A stretch of 64,000 nt of DNA from Pseudomonas sp. S30 (GTDB lineage: Bacteria > Pseudomonadota > Gammaproteobacteria > Pseudomonadales > Pseudomonadaceae): assembly GCF_016518545.1 (NCBI RefSeq), contig NZ_JACVTO010000005.1:186001-250000 (forward strand). Direction: 5' to 3'. The first letter of the stretch is position 1. The number at the start of each line of letters is the position of its first letter. Both the position numbers and the translations under genes were made by a program. Of this stretch, positions 46,595-56,598 are shown piece by piece. The notes under the pieces were generated by a model. The model did no database searches, was not told where the DNA came from, and saw nothing but the letters and a program-made list of their open reading frames with translations.

Positions 46595-47424
46595 AACACC
46601 GGCCCTGCACTGGTGGGATGTACCAGGCGCTCGACGAAGAATTCCAGATGCCCGCGCGGGTTGGCCGGCAGCGGCCAGCTGTCGACCTTCTGCGCGATGG
46701 CCTTGAACGCCAGGGCGCACTTGGAGCGCGGGAACGCCTCATACACCGCCCGCTGCTTCTGCACGGCCTTGCGCACGCACTCGTCGTACGGCACGGCGCC
46801 GACGTACTGCAGGGCAACGTCGAGGAAGCGGTCGGTGACCTTGGTCAGCTTGGCGAACAGGTTGCGCCCTTCCTGCGGGCTCTGGGCCATGTTGGCCAGG
46901 ACGCGGAAGCGGTTCATGCCGTAATCGCGGTTCAGCAGCTTGATCAGCGCATAGGCGTCGGTGATGGAGGTGGGCTCGTCGCACACCACCAGCAGCACTT
47001 CCTGGGCGGCGCGCACGAAGCTGACCACCGAGTCGCCGATGCCGGCAGCGGTATCGATCACCAGCACATCGAGGTTGTCGCCGATTTCGCTGAACGCCTG
47101 GATCAGGCCGGCATGCTGGGCCGGCGCCAGGTGCACCATGCTCTGGGTGCCGGAGGCGGCCGGCACGATGCGCACGCCGCCGGGCCCCTGCAGGAGCACG
47201 TCACGCAGCTCGCAGCGCCCTTCGATGACGTCGGCCAGGGTGCGTTTGGGGGTCAGTCCCAGCAGCACGTCGACGTTGGCCAGACCCAGGTCGGCGTCCA
47301 GCAGCATGACCCGACGGCCGAGTTCGGCCAGCGCCAGGGACAGGTTCACTGAAACGTTGGTCTTGCCGACGCCACCTTTGCCACCGGTGACGGCGATCAC
47401 CTGTACGGGATGCATGCTACCCAT
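46591..47424 (-). CDS. fleN: Flagellar number regulator FleN (FlhG-type ATPase)
   Basis: A 277-residue MinD-like ATPase with Walker A GGKGGVGKTN (about 14-23), LLDADLGLANVDVLLG and IDTAAGIGDSVVSF. In Pseudomonas it opposes FleQ and limits flagella to the polar set. Starts MGSMHPVQVIAVTGG; a second ATG three codons later is possible. The 75 bp before it, up to flhF, have no visible promoter. Confidence 0.96.
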   Translation of the reverse strand: MGSMHPVQVIAVTGGKGGVGKTNVSVNLSLALAELGRRVMLLDADLGLANVDVLLGLTPKRTLADVIEGRCELRDVLLQGPGGVRIVPAASGTQSMVHLAPAQHAGLIQAFSEIGDNLDVLVIDTAAGIGDSVVSFVRAAQEVLLVVCDEPTSITDAYALIKLLNRDYGMNRFRVLANMAQSPQEGRNLFAKLTKVTDRFLDVALQYVGAVPYDECVRKAVQKQRAVYEAFPRSKCALAFKAIAQKVDSWPLPANPRGHLEFFVERLVHPTSAGPVL

Positions 47425-47499
47425 GTCTGTTATTTACCTTGTCTCGCGTGGGACCTGCCCACCTGGTGGGTCGCTGTGGACTCTCGGCGGCGTACATCG

Positions 47500-48810
47500 T
47501 CAACCCGCGCGCTGATCGGGATTGTGGTAGAGATCGGCGAACATGTCGGCCATGGCCTCCTCGCTGGGATCTTCCTGCAACTGCACACTGACCGCGCGAC
47601 TGACCAATTGGTGCCGGCGCGGCAGTTGAAGATCGTCAGGAATGCGCGGGCCATCGGTGAGATAGGCCACGGGCAATCGCTGACTGACGGCCAGGCTCAG
47701 CACTTCGCCGAGGCTGCCGGTTTCGTCAAGCTTGGTCAGGATGCACCCGGCCAGGCCACAGCGTTTGTAGCTGTGGTAGGCGGCGGTGAGCACCTGTTTC
47801 TGGCTGGTGGTCGCCAGCACCAGGTAGTTCCTGGCGGCGATACCGCGCCCGGCCAGCGACTCGAGCTGCATGCGCAGGGCCGGATCGCTGGCCTGCAGGC
47901 CAGCGGTGTCGATCAGCACCACGCGCTTGCGCAGCAGCGGTTCCAGGGCCTGGGCCAGCGACTGGCCAGGGTCGACGTAGGTCACCGGCACGTTGAGGAT
48001 GCGACCCAGGGTCTTGAGCTGCTCCTGGGCGCCGATGCGGTAGCTGTCCATGCTGACCAGGGCCAGGTTGTTGGCGCCGTACTTGAGCACGTAGCGCGCG
48101 GCGAGCTTGGCCAGGGTGGTGGTCTTGCCCATGCCGGCCGGGCCGACCATGGCGATGACCCCACCCTCCTCGATCGGCTCGACGTCCGGCACCCGGATCA
48201 GCCGGGCCAGGTGCGCCAGCACCATGCGCCAGGCGTGCCGGGGATCGTCGCTCTCACCGGCGAGGTCGAGCAGTTCACGGGCGATCGGGCCGGACAGGCC
48301 CAGACGCTGCAGGCGCCGCCAGAGGTTGGCTTGCTGCGGCTTGCTGCCCTGCAACTGGCCCCAGGCGAGCGAGCCCAGTTGCACCTCGAGCAGTTCGCGC
48401 AGGCCCGACAGCTCCGAGCGCATGGCATCGAACACGCGCCGGTCCACACCGGCCACTGCGGGCGCCGGCGCCACGGGACGGGCTTCGGGTTGCGGCTCGA
48501 CCAGCGGCTCGGAGGCCGTCAGCGAGAGGCCGGCGAACAGTTGACGGTTACCCGACTCGGCCTCACCGCGCCCGCCCAGTTCGGCCTGGGCCGTGGCGAT
48601 GCGCGACTGGGTCTTGCGCAGCTCGTCCTCGAGCTCGACGTTGGGCACGCGCGGGGCCAGGGCGGACAAGGTGTAGTCCAGCGCGGCCGTGAGCTCGACA
48701 CCGCCGGCGATGCGCCGGTTGCCGATGATCGCGGCATCGGCACCAAGCTCGTCGCGGACCAGTTTCATGGCCTGACGCATGTCGGCGGCGAAAAAACGCT
48801 TAACTTGCAT
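47500..48810 (-). CDS. flhF: Flagellar placement GTPase FlhF
   Basis: A 436-residue SRP-type GTPase: N-terminal basic/linker part (MQVKRFFAADMRQAMKLVRDELGADAAII), then the G domain with GPAGMGKTTTLAKLAARYVLKYG, the VDPGQSL segment, VLIDTAGLQ and TKLDETGSLGE. Sets the polar site of flagellar assembly. 11 bp after flhA, so same transcript. Confidence 0.97.
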   Translation of the reverse strand: MQVKRFFAADMRQAMKLVRDELGADAAIIGNRRIAGGVELTAALDYTLSALAPRVPNVELEDELRKTQSRIATAQAELGGRGEAESGNRQLFAGLSLTASEPLVEPQPEARPVAPAPAVAGVDRRVFDAMRSELSGLRELLEVQLGSLAWGQLQGSKPQQANLWRRLQRLGLSGPIARELLDLAGESDDPRHAWRMVLAHLARLIRVPDVEPIEEGGVIAMVGPAGMGKTTTLAKLAARYVLKYGANNLALVSMDSYRIGAQEQLKTLGRILNVPVTYVDPGQSLAQALEPLLRKRVVLIDTAGLQASDPALRMQLESLAGRGIAARNYLVLATTSQKQVLTAAYHSYKRCGLAGCILTKLDETGSLGEVLSLAVSQRLPVAYLTDGPRIPDDLQLPRRHQLVSRAVSVQLQEDPSEEAMADMFADLYHNPDQRAG

Positions 48811-48821
48811 AACCCACTACC

Positions 48822-50951
48822 TCAGCCGTTAGGGCCCACGGTGGCAACGATGGTGACTTGCTTGTTGTCCGGTATTTCCTGGTACGCCAGCACGTGCAGG
48901 TTGGGCACGGCCAGGCGACCGAATCTCGACAGCATGGCGCGGATCGGACCGGCCACCAGGAGAATGGCCGGCTGGCCCTGCATCTCCTGGCGCTGCGCCG
49001 CCTCGATGAGCGAACGCTGCAGCTTCTCGGCCATGCTCGGCTCAAGAAGAACACCGTCTTCCTGACCTTGTCCGGCCCGTTGCAAACTATTGAGCAAGAT
49101 CTGTTCCAACCTTGGCTCCAAGGTGATCACAGGCAGCTCGGACTCAATGCCGACAATGCTTTGCACGATGGCGCGGGACAATCCGACACGGACCGCGGCC
49201 ACCAGCGCGGCGGTATCTTGACTCTTGGCGGCGTTGTTGGCGATGGCCTCGGCAATGCTGCGAATATCACGCACCGGTACCTGCTCGGACAGCAATGCCT
49301 GCAAGACCTTCAACAGCCCCGACAAGGAAATGACGCCTGGCACCAGTTCCTCGGCGAGCTTGGGCGACGCCTTGGCCAGCACCTGGAGCAATTGCTGGAC
49401 CTCTTCATGGCCGATCAGCTCGTGGCAGTGCTTCTGCAGGATCTGATTGAGGTGGGTGGCCACTACCGTGCTGGCGTCGACCACGGTGTAGCCCAGCGAC
49501 TGCGCCTGGGCGCGCTGGGCCACGTCGATCCATACCGCCTCCAGGCCGAACGCCGGGTCGCGCGCGGCGATGCCGTTGAGGCTGCCGAACACCTGGCCGG
49601 GGTTGATCGCCAGTTCGCGGTCCGGGTAGATCTCCGCTTCGGCCAGGATCACGCCCATCAGCGTCAGGCGATAGGCACTGGGCTGCAGGTCCAGGTTGTC
49701 GCGGATATGCACCGTCGGCATGAGAAAGCCCAGGTCCTGGGACAGCTTCTTGCGCACGCCCTTGATGCGCGCCAGCAGCTGTCCACCCTGGTTGCGATCA
49801 ACCAGCGGGATCAGGCGGTAGCCCACTTCCAGGCCGATCATGTCGATGGGCGTAACATCGTCCCAGCCCAATTCCTTGGTTTCCATGGCCCGCTGCGGCG
49901 AGGGCAGCAGGTCCTGCTGGCGCTGCGCTTCCTGCAACGCCACCTGCTTGGCCTTCTGCTGCTTCTTCCACACCAGGTAGGCACCACCGCCGGCCAGCAG
50001 GCCGAGGCTCAGGAAGGCGATGTGCGGCATGCCCGGCACCAGGCCCATGACGATCATCAGGCCGGCGGACACCGCCAGGGCCTTGGGCGAGTCGAACATC
50101 TGCCGGTTGATCAGCTTGCCCATGTCCTCGGAGCCCGAGGCGCGGGTGACCATGATCGCCGCGGCGGTGGACAGCAGCAGCGACGGCAGCTGCGCCACCA
50201 AACCGTCACCGATGGTCAGCAGGGCGTAGACCTTGCCGGCATCGCCGAAGCTCATGCCGTGCTGCAGCATGCCGATGAGCATGCCGCCGATGAGGTTGAT
50301 GAACAGGATCAGCAGGCCGGCCACGGCGTCGCCGCGCACGAACTTGCTGGCACCGTCCATCGAGCCGTAGAACTCGGCCTCCTGGGCCACTTCGGCGCGG
50401 CGCGCCTTGGCCTGGGCCTGATCGATCAGGCCGGCGTTGAGGTCGGCGTCGATCGCCATCTGCTTGCCGGGCATGGCATCGAGGGTGAAACGCGCGCTCA
50501 CTTCGGAGATCCGCCCGGCACCCTTGGTCACCACCACGAAGTTGATGATCATGAGGATGGCGAACACCACCGCACCGACCACGTAGTTGCCGCCGATCAC
50601 CACTTCACCGAAGGCCTGGATCACCTTGCCCGCTGCGCCATGCCCTTCCTGGCCATGGAGCATCACCACGCGCGTGGAGGCCACGTTCAGCGCCAGGCGC
50701 AACAGCGTGGCCACCAGCAGGATGGTCGGGAAGGCGGCGAAATCCAGCGGTCGCAGGGCGTAGACGCAGACCAGCAGGACCACGATCGACAGGGCGATGT
50801 TGAAGGTGAAGAACACGTCGAGCAGAAACGGCGGGATGGGCAACATCATCATTGCCAGCATCACCAGCAGCAACAGCGGCACGCCCAGGTTGCCCCGACC
50901 GAGACCGGCCAGGTTGTTACGGGCATTGCTGAGTAACTGAGCGCGATCCAC
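48822..50951 (-). CDS. flhA: Flagellar export gate protein FlhA
   Basis: A 709-residue protein with about eight N-terminal transmembrane helices (LGVPLLLLVMLAMMMLPIPPFLLDVFF onward), the FHIPEP-type cytoplasmic loop (KGAGRISEVSARFTLDAMPGKQMAIDADLNAG) and a large C-terminal cytoplasmic domain (from about 360). The start is GTG at 50951 (VDRAQLL), with GAGG upstream; the frame continues 26 codons further but this gives the length usual in Pseudomonas. Forms the nonameric export gate ring. A sigma-54 promoter lies upstream. Confidence 0.97.
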   Translation of the reverse strand: MDRAQLLSNARNNLAGLGRGNLGVPLLLLVMLAMMMLPIPPFLLDVFFTFNIALSIVVLLVCVYALRPLDFAAFPTILLVATLLRLALNVASTRVVMLHGQEGHGAAGKVIQAFGEVVIGGNYVVGAVVFAILMIINFVVVTKGAGRISEVSARFTLDAMPGKQMAIDADLNAGLIDQAQAKARRAEVAQEAEFYGSMDGASKFVRGDAVAGLLILFINLIGGMLIGMLQHGMSFGDAGKVYALLTIGDGLVAQLPSLLLSTAAAIMVTRASGSEDMGKLINRQMFDSPKALAVSAGLMIVMGLVPGMPHIAFLSLGLLAGGGAYLVWKKQQKAKQVALQEAQRQQDLLPSPQRAMETKELGWDDVTPIDMIGLEVGYRLIPLVDRNQGGQLLARIKGVRKKLSQDLGFLMPTVHIRDNLDLQPSAYRLTLMGVILAEAEIYPDRELAINPGQVFGSLNGIAARDPAFGLEAVWIDVAQRAQAQSLGYTVVDASTVVATHLNQILQKHCHELIGHEEVQQLLQVLAKASPKLAEELVPGVISLSGLLKVLQALLSEQVPVRDIRSIAEAIANNAAKSQDTAALVAAVRVGLSRAIVQSIVGIESELPVITLEPRLEQILLNSLQRAGQGQEDGVLLEPSMAEKLQRSLIEAAQRQEMQGQPAILLVAGPIRAMLSRFGRLAVPNLHVLAYQEIPDNKQVTIVATVGPNG

Positions 50952-51007
50952 CGGGTATCCTCTTCGAGCGGAAACTTGACGCCTGGACAGGGTCTGGGCG
51001 GTGCTCT

Positions 51008-51022
51008 GCAAGAAGCTTTCCA
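51008..51022 (-). promoter_or_regulatory. Sigma-54 promoter before flhA
   Basis: Minus strand TGGAAAGCTTCTTGC: the GG and GC doublets are exactly 10 nt apart, as sigma-54 needs. The expected transcript start is near 50996, about 45 nt before the flhA GTG. The -24 element (TGGAAA) departs from TGGCAC, so it is the weakest of the three. flhA in Pseudomonas is known to need FleQ and RpoN. Confidence 0.7.
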
Positions 51023-51132
51023 ACTTCACGTGCCAGGTACGGGCAAGGGTATCGGCGGTAGCGAATGAACCTGGGCCTGCCCGCGGCCGGAGACCTCCAG
51101 GACGGGCAGCGGCTGGCGCGGCGAGCGGGCCG

Positions 51133-52275
51133 TCAGCTATCGCGGCGCAGGTCCGGCGGAATCGGCAGGTCCTTCTTCAGTGGATCCGGCGCCTTGCCGC
51201 GACCGGCGCGGTACTGGCGAATCTGGAACACGTAGGCCAGCACCTGAGCCACCGCCAGGTACAGCCCGGCGGGGATTTCGTGCTCGAGCTCGGTGGAGTG
51301 GTAGATCGCCCGCGCCAGTTCCGGCGACTCGAGGATCTGCACCTTGTGCTCCTGACCGATCTCGCGAATCTTCAGCGCCAGGAAGTCCGTGCCTTTGGCC
51401 AGCAGCAAAGGCGCCGAGCCGCCCTTCTCCGGGTCGTACTTGAGCGCCACGGCATAGTGGGTCGGGTTGGTGATGATCACATCGGCCTCCGGCACCGCCG
51501 CCATCATCCGCCGCTGAGACGCTTCACGCTGCAACTGGCGGATACGCTGCTTGACCTCGGGCTTGCCTTCCTGGTCCTTGTATTCGTCGCGGATCTCCTG
51601 CTTGGTCATCTTCAGCTTCTTGTGGGTCTGCCACAACTGGAAGGGCACGTCGGCCATGGCGATCAGCAACAGCCCGCTGGCCATCCACAACGCGCTCCAC
51701 CCGACCACCTGCACGCTGTGGATGATCGCCTGTTCCAAGGGCTCGTTGGCGATCGCCAGCAACGCCTGGCGGTCGTTGGCCAGCACTGCCAGGGCCACGA
51801 TCAGCACCAGGAAGAACTTGGCCATGGCCTTGACCAGCTCGGTGACGGAATTGAGCGAGAACATGCGCTTGATCCCCGACAAGGGGTTCATGCGGCTGAA
51901 CTTGGGCTGCAACAGCGAGCCGGAGAAGATGAACCCGCCCAGCGCGATTGGTGCCACGAACGACAGCACGAACAGCAGCACCAGGATCGGCTGGGTGGCC
52001 CAGATCGCCATCTTCCCCGAGGCCAGCAGCAGCATGCCCATGGAGCGCTCGTCCACCAACTGTTCTCGCGTCAGGCTGAAACTCACCCGCATCAGAGTCA
52101 TCAGCGTCTCGGCCAGGTAGCCGCCGAACGCCAGCAAGGCTCCGGCACCGCCAAGGGTGATGGCGAAGGTGTTGAGCTCTTTGGAGCGCGCGATCTCGCC
52201 CTTCTCGCGGGCGTCGCGCTTGCGTTTGTCGGTGGGCTCTTCGGTCTTGTCCTGACCGCTCTCGCTCTCGGCCAT
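51133..52275 (-). CDS. flhB: Flagellar export switch protein FlhB
   Basis: A 380-residue protein with a basic N-terminus (QDKTEEPTDKRKRDAREKG), four transmembrane segments and a cytoplasmic domain with the self-cleavage site NPTH (IITNPTHYAVALKYD). It switches export from rod/hook to filament proteins with FliK. 2 bp after fliR. The 180 bp between it and flhA hold the flhA promoter. Confidence 0.97.
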   Translation of the reverse strand: MAESESGQDKTEEPTDKRKRDAREKGEIARSKELNTFAITLGGAGALLAFGGYLAETLMTLMRVSFSLTREQLVDERSMGMLLLASGKMAIWATQPILVLLFVLSFVAPIALGGFIFSGSLLQPKFSRMNPLSGIKRMFSLNSVTELVKAMAKFFLVLIVALAVLANDRQALLAIANEPLEQAIIHSVQVVGWSALWMASGLLLIAMADVPFQLWQTHKKLKMTKQEIRDEYKDQEGKPEVKQRIRQLQREASQRRMMAAVPEADVIITNPTHYAVALKYDPEKGGSAPLLLAKGTDFLALKIREIGQEHKVQILESPELARAIYHSTELEHEIPAGLYLAVAQVLAYVFQIRQYRAGRGKAPDPLKKDLPIPPDLRRDS

Positions 52276-52277
52276 GG

Positions 52278-53054
52278 TCAGCGCATCCGAGCCAGTTCAC
52301 GCAGCCATTGCAAGGCTTCGCTGGCGAACTGCTGATAGTGCGACAGGATATCGGCCAGTCCGATCCAGAACAGGCCCATGCCCAGCACCAGGGTCAAAGG
52401 GAAACCGATGGAGAAGATGTTCAGCTGGGGGGCCGCGCGCGTCATCACGCCGAAGGCGATGTTGACCACCAGCAGCGCGGTGATCACCGGCAGGATCAGG
52501 ATCAGCCCGGCGCCGAGCACCCAGCCCAGGCGCCCGGCGATCGCCCAGAACTGGGAAACCGTCAGGGCATTGCCGATGGGCAAGGTGGTGAAGCTCTCGG
52601 TGAGCACCTCGATCACCACCAGGTGCCCGTTCATCAGCAGGAACAGCACACTCACAAGCATGGTGAGGAACTGGCCGACCACCGCCACGTTGACGCCGTT
52701 GGCCGGGTCGATCATCGACGCCATGGACATGCCCATCTGGATCGCCACCACCTGCCCGGCCACCACGAAGGCCTGGAACAGCATCTGCAGAGAAAAGCCG
52801 AACAGCGCGCCAACGAGGATCTGCTCGGCGCACAGCATCACGCCGCGCAGGCTCAGCGGTTCGAATTCGGGCATGGGCGGCAGCCCAGGGACGATCACCA
52901 CGGTGATGGCCAGCGCGGCGTAAAGACGAATGCGCGCCGGCAGCATGCGCGTACCGAACACCGGCATGGTCATCAACAGCGCCGTCACCCGAAACAGTGG
53001 CAGGATGAAGGTCGCGACCCAGGTGCCGATCTGCGCGGCGGTCAGCTCGAGCAT
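52278..53054 (-). CDS. fliR: Flagellar export protein FliR
   Basis: A 258-residue inner-membrane protein with about six hydrophobic segments (FILPLFRVTALLMTMPVFG, AEQILVGALFGFSLQMLFQAF, GQFLTMLVSVLFLLMNGH). Part of the FliPQR export channel. Starts 7 bp after fliQ. Confidence 0.97.
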   Translation of the reverse strand: MLELTAAQIGTWVATFILPLFRVTALLMTMPVFGTRMLPARIRLYAALAITVVIVPGLPPMPEFEPLSLRGVMLCAEQILVGALFGFSLQMLFQAFVVAGQVVAIQMGMSMASMIDPANGVNVAVVGQFLTMLVSVLFLLMNGHLVVIEVLTESFTTLPIGNALTVSQFWAIAGRLGWVLGAGLILILPVITALLVVNIAFGVMTRAAPQLNIFSIGFPLTLVLGMGLFWIGLADILSHYQQFASEALQWLRELARMR

Positions 53055-53061
53055 CGCCCGC

Positions 53062-53331
53062 TCACCCGATCAGCTGCGGAATGCCGCTGTACAGGCCGGT
53101 CATGTACTCCATGAACTTCTGCACCAGCCACGGGCCGACCACGATCAGCGTGACCAGCATCACCAGCAGGCGCGGCAGGAAGCTCAGGGTCTGTTCGTTG
53201 ATCTGCGTGGCGGCCTGGAAGATCGCCACGATCAGGCCCACCAGCAGGCTGGGCACCACCAGCACCGCGACCATCATGGCGGTCAGCCAGAGCGCTTCGC
53301 GAAACAGGTCGACTGCGATTTCCGGGGTCAT
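53062..53331 (-). CDS. fliQ: Flagellar export protein FliQ
   Basis: An 89-residue protein with two transmembrane helices (ALWLTAMMVAVLVVPSLLVGLIVAIFQ and LPRLLVMLVTLIVVGPWLV) joined by the conserved AATQINEQTLSF loop. Four copies join FliP and FliR in the channel. 21 bp after fliP. Confidence 0.97.
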   Translation of the reverse strand: MTPEIAVDLFREALWLTAMMVAVLVVPSLLVGLIVAIFQAATQINEQTLSFLPRLLVMLVTLIVVGPWLVQKFMEYMTGLYSGIPQLIG

Positions 53332-53352
53332 GCACTACCTCCTGGGGCGGGA

Positions 53353-54108
53353 TCAGACGCCGCCGAAACTGCCCGCCAGCGTGCCCATGATCAGCGCCCA
53401 GCCATCGACCAGTACGAACAGCATGATCTTGAACGGCAACGAAATGATCAGCGGTGAAAGCATCATCATGCCCATGGCCATCAACACACTGGCCACCACC
53501 ATGTCGATGATCAGGAACGGGATGAAGATCATGAAGCCGATCTGGAAGGCGGTCTTGAGCTCGGACGTGACGAACGCCGGCACCAGGATGGTCAGCGGCG
53601 CCTGGTCGGGGCTAGCGATGTCCGTGCGCTTGGACAGGCGCATGAACAGGTCCAGGTCGCTCTGCCGGGTCTGCGCCAGCATGAAGTCCTTCAGCGGGCC
53701 CTGGGCCTTGTCGATGGCCTGCTGCGCGGTCATCTGCTCGCTCAGGTAAGGCTGCAGGGCATCGCGGTTCACCCGGTCGAACACCGGCGCCATGATGAAC
53801 AGGGTCAGGAACAGCGCCATGCCGGTGAGCAACTGGTTGGATGGGGTCTGTTGCAGGCCCAGCGCCTGGCGCAGGATGGAAAAGACGATGATGATCCGGG
53901 TGAAGCTGGTCATCAGGATGACGAACGCCGGGATGAAGCTCAGCGCGGTCATGATCAGCAGGATCTGCAGGCTGACCGAATATTCCTGCTGGCCGTTCGG
54001 GCCGTTGCTCAGGGTGATGGCCGGGATCGACAGCGGGTCGGCGGCCAGTGCCAGGGGCGCGGCCAGCAGCAACGCCAGCGCCAGGGTCAAGCGCAGCGCG
54101 CCGTTCAT
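53353..54108 (-). CDS. fliP: Flagellar export protein FliP
   Basis: A 251-residue protein with cleavable signal peptide ([18 protein letters not shown]), then the FliP motifs [16 protein letters not shown] and [18 protein letters not shown] and four transmembrane segments. Builds the core of the export channel. Its ATG overlaps the fliO stop by 4 bp. Confidence 0.97.
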   Translation of the reverse strand: MNGALRLTLALALLLAAPLALAADPLSIPAITLSNGPNGQQEYSVSLQILLIMTALSFIPAFVILMTSFTRIIIVFSILRQALGLQQTPSNQLLTGMALFLTLFIMAPVFDRVNRDALQPYLSEQMTAQQAIDKAQGPLKDFMLAQTRQSDLDLFMRLSKRTDIASPDQAPLTILVPAFVTSELKTAFQIGFMIFIPFLIIDMVVASVLMAMGMMMLSPLIISLPFKIMLFVLVDGWALIMGTLAGSFGGV

Positions 54109-54548
54109 CGGTGGGTGTCCTTGTTGTCCTTGCCCATCAGTTCGAGCAGACGCTGGGCGAACTCAGGCGCCGCCGGCCGTGCGGTGTCCGGCACCGGTAC
54201 GGGTTCGGCCAACACGTGCAGCGCCTCGATACTGCCCGGGCTGTGGCCGATCAGGATCTGCTGCTTGCCCACCTGCACCAGCAGCAAACGGTCCCGAGGG
54301 CCCAGCGCGCGGGTGCCGACGATCTCGATGACCTGGCCGCCGCGCGGCTGCACCAGTTGCAGGCGACGCAGCAGCCAGGCCAGCAGGAAGATAACCCCCA
54401 CCACCAGCAACAGGCCGAACAGCATCTGCAACAGCTGACCGCCCATGCCGGCAGGGGCCGCTGCGGCCGCCGGCGCAGCCGCGACCTGCGCCGCGTGCAG
54501 CATCCCGCTGCCCAGCATGGCAGCGACCACACCCAGACCTCGGATCAT
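54105..54548 (-). CDS. fliO: Flagellar biosynthesis protein FliO
   Basis: A 147-residue protein with an N-terminal hydrophobic signal/anchor, an Ala/Pro stretch, and one strong transmembrane helix ([25 protein letters not shown]) followed by a small cytoplasmic domain ([29 protein letters not shown]). It helps assemble the FliP ring. ATG at 54548 with TGAGG upstream is preferred to GTG three codons earlier. Confidence 0.94.
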   Translation of the reverse strand: MIRGLGVVAAMLGSGMLHAAQVAAAPAAAAAPAGMGGQLLQMLFGLLLVVGVIFLLAWLLRRLQLVQPRGGQVIEIVGTRALGPRDRLLLVQVGKQQILIGHSPGSIEALHVLAEPVPVPDTARPAAPEFAQRLLELMGKDNKDTHR

Positions 54549-54557
54549 GGTCCTCAC

Positions 54558-55025
54558 TCAGCGCAGCTTCTTGATGCGTTCGCTGGGGCTGATCACGTCG
54601 GTCAGGCGGATGCCGAACTTTTCGTTGACCACCACCACCTCGCCGTGGGCGATCAGCGTGCCGTTGACCAGCACGTCCAGCGGCTCGCCGGCCAGGCGGT
54701 CGAGTTCGATCACCGAGCCCTGGTTGAGCTGAAGCAGGTTGCGAATGCTGATTTCCGTGGCGCCCACTTCCATGGAGATGCTCACCGGGATATCCAGGAT
54801 CACGTCCAGGTTCGGACCCTCCAGGCTGACGTTCTCGTTGGGCCGCGGCGAGCTGGCGAACTCTTCCATCGGCAGGCGGCCCGGCCCTGACGCACGTCCG
54901 GAGTCGGCGGCCAGCAGCGCGTCGATGTCGGCCTGGCCCGCATCGCCGGTTTCTTCCAGGGCAGCTGCCCACTCGTCGGCCAGGGCCTGTTCCTCCGGGG
55001 AGGTGATCTCGTTTTCGTTAGCCAT
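54558..55025 (-). CDS. fliN: Flagellar motor switch protein FliN
   Basis: A 155-residue protein: acidic N-terminal region (about 1-70) and C-terminal SpoA domain (about 76-152, LDVILDIPVSISMEVGATEISIRNLLQLNQGSVIELDRLAG, then VVVNEKFGIRLTDVIS). C-ring component contacting FliM and FliH. About 45 bp after fliM. Confidence 0.97.
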   Translation of the reverse strand: MANENEITSPEEQALADEWAAALEETGDAGQADIDALLAADSGRASGPGRLPMEEFASSPRPNENVSLEGPNLDVILDIPVSISMEVGATEISIRNLLQLNQGSVIELDRLAGEPLDVLVNGTLIAHGEVVVVNEKFGIRLTDVISPSERIKKLR

Positions 55026-55070
55026 AAAGTCCTCGACAGGCTTGCAATGCGGTGAACGGTCGGGGCGCGG

Positions 55071-56039
55071 TCAGCGCCGGCCGATCGGATCGATGATCTG
55101 CAGCGACAGGGTGCCCTTGTGCGACCCCAGCCGCGCCTTGAACGACGGCACCCCGTTGGCGCGCAGTACCAGGTGTTCGGGCAGCTCCACCGGGATCACG
55201 TCGCCGGGCTGCATGTGCAGAATGTCGCGCAGCTTGAGCTGACGCCGCGCGACGGTGGCCGTGAGCGGCACGCTGACGTCCAGCACGTCTTCGCGCAGCG
55301 CCCGGACCCAGCGTTCGTCCTGATCGTCCAGATCGGACTGGAAGCCGGCGTCGAGCATCTCGCGCACCGGCTCGATCATCGAATAGGGCATGGTCACGTG
55401 CAGGTCGCCACCGCCGCCGTCCAGCTCGATGTGGAAGGTCGACACCACCACCGCTTCGCTGGGCCCGACGATGTTGGCCATGGCCGGGTTGACCTCCGAG
55501 TTCATGTACTCGAAGTTCACCGGCATGATCGCCTGCCAGGCTTCCTTGAGGTCGACGAAGCACTGGTCCAGCACCATGCGCACCACGCGCAGTTCGGTGG
55601 GGGTGAATTCGCGCCCCTCGATCTTGGCGTGGCGGCCATCGCCGCCGAAGAAGTTGTCCACCAGCTTGAACACCAGCTTGGCGTCGAGGATGAACAGCGC
55701 GGTGCCGCGCAGCGGCTTGATCTTGACCAGGTTGAGGCTGGTCGGCACGTACAGCGAGTGCACGTATTCGCCGAATTTCATCACCTGCACGCCGCCCACC
55801 GCCACGTCCGCCGAGCGGCGCAGCAGGTTGAACATGCTGATGCGGGTGTAACGGGCGAAGCGCTCGTTGATCATCTCCAGGGTCGGCATGCGGCCACGCA
55901 CGATCCGATCCTGGCTGGTCAGGTCGTAGCTCTTGACGCCGCCCGGCTCGCCGGCGCTTTCGGTCTGTACCAGACCATCGTCGACGCCATGCAGCAGGGC
56001 ATCGATCTCATCCTGGGACAGCAGGTCCTGCACGGCCAT
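55071..56039 (-). CDS. fliM: Flagellar motor switch protein FliM
   Basis: A 322-residue protein: N-terminal CheY-binding peptide LLSQDEIDALLHG (about 6-18), central CheC-like domain (GGDGRHAKIEGREFTPTELRVVRMVL) and C-terminal SpoA-like domain (about 245-320). C-ring component that receives CheY-P. ATG at 56039 is 10 bp after the fliL stop; longer frame starts lie in fliL. Confidence 0.97.
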   Translation of the reverse strand: MAVQDLLSQDEIDALLHGVDDGLVQTESAGEPGGVKSYDLTSQDRIVRGRMPTLEMINERFARYTRISMFNLLRRSADVAVGGVQVMKFGEYVHSLYVPTSLNLVKIKPLRGTALFILDAKLVFKLVDNFFGGDGRHAKIEGREFTPTELRVVRMVLDQCFVDLKEAWQAIMPVNFEYMNSEVNPAMANIVGPSEAVVVSTFHIELDGGGGDLHVTMPYSMIEPVREMLDAGFQSDLDDQDERWVRALREDVLDVSVPLTATVARRQLKLRDILHMQPGDVIPVELPEHLVLRANGVPSFKARLGSHKGTLSLQIIDPIGRR

Positions 56040-56049
56040 CGGTCGGCTC

Positions 56050-56547
56050 CTACTGCAATACGAAATTGGTGAACAGCAGCTGGTCGATGACCGGCTTGCC
56101 GACTTCTTTCTGCGCCACTTCCTGAACCACCGCGGTGGCCTTCTGGCGCAGCATCTCTTCACCCACGGCGCTGCTGGCCAGGGTGTCGAAGCCTTGCCCG
56201 GAGAACATCATCACCAGGTTGTTGCGAATCACCGGCATGTGCACCTTGAGCGCGTCCAGGTCGGCCTGGTTGCGCCCTTGCATGGTGATGCTCACCTGCA
56301 TGTAGCGCTGCCGGCCGTTCTGGTTGAAGTTGACCACGAAGGCCGGCGCCAGGGGCTCGTAGATCGCGGCCGGCTTGGCATTGGCCTGCGCCGGATCGGC
56401 CGGGGCGGCCGGCTCGCTCTTGTGCATGACGAACCACGTGGCGCCCACCGACAGGCCCACGGCCAGCAGCAGGGCCAGCACCACCATCAGGATCAGCTTG
56501 AGTTTGCCTTTAGGGGCGGGTTCTTTGACTGCGTCGCTCTTCGCCAT
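56050..56547 (-). CDS. fliL: Flagellar basal-body protein FliL
   Basis: A 165-residue inner-membrane protein: short cytoplasmic start, one transmembrane helix (LKLILMVVLALLLAVGLSVGATWFV), and a periplasmic FliL domain ending VIDQLLFTNFVLQ. Stabilises stators around the motor. First gene of the fliLMNOPQR-flhB run; a sigma-54 promoter lies just upstream. Confidence 0.96.
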   Translation of the reverse strand: MAKSDAVKEPAPKGKLKLILMVVLALLLAVGLSVGATWFVMHKSEPAAPADPAQANAKPAAIYEPLAPAFVVNFNQNGRQRYMQVSITMQGRNQADLDALKVHMPVIRNNLVMMFSGQGFDTLASSAVGEEMLRQKATAVVQEVAQKEVGKPVIDQLLFTNFVLQ

Positions 56548-56598
56548 GCCAATAATCCGTCGTCCATCGCGTTTTCAAGAAGGGATGACGTGGCTTGA

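Noticed and set aside
48858..50936. Long plus-strand open frame opposite flhA
   Set aside because: Composition-driven shadow; His/Gln-rich with no motif and full overlap with a canonical FlhA.
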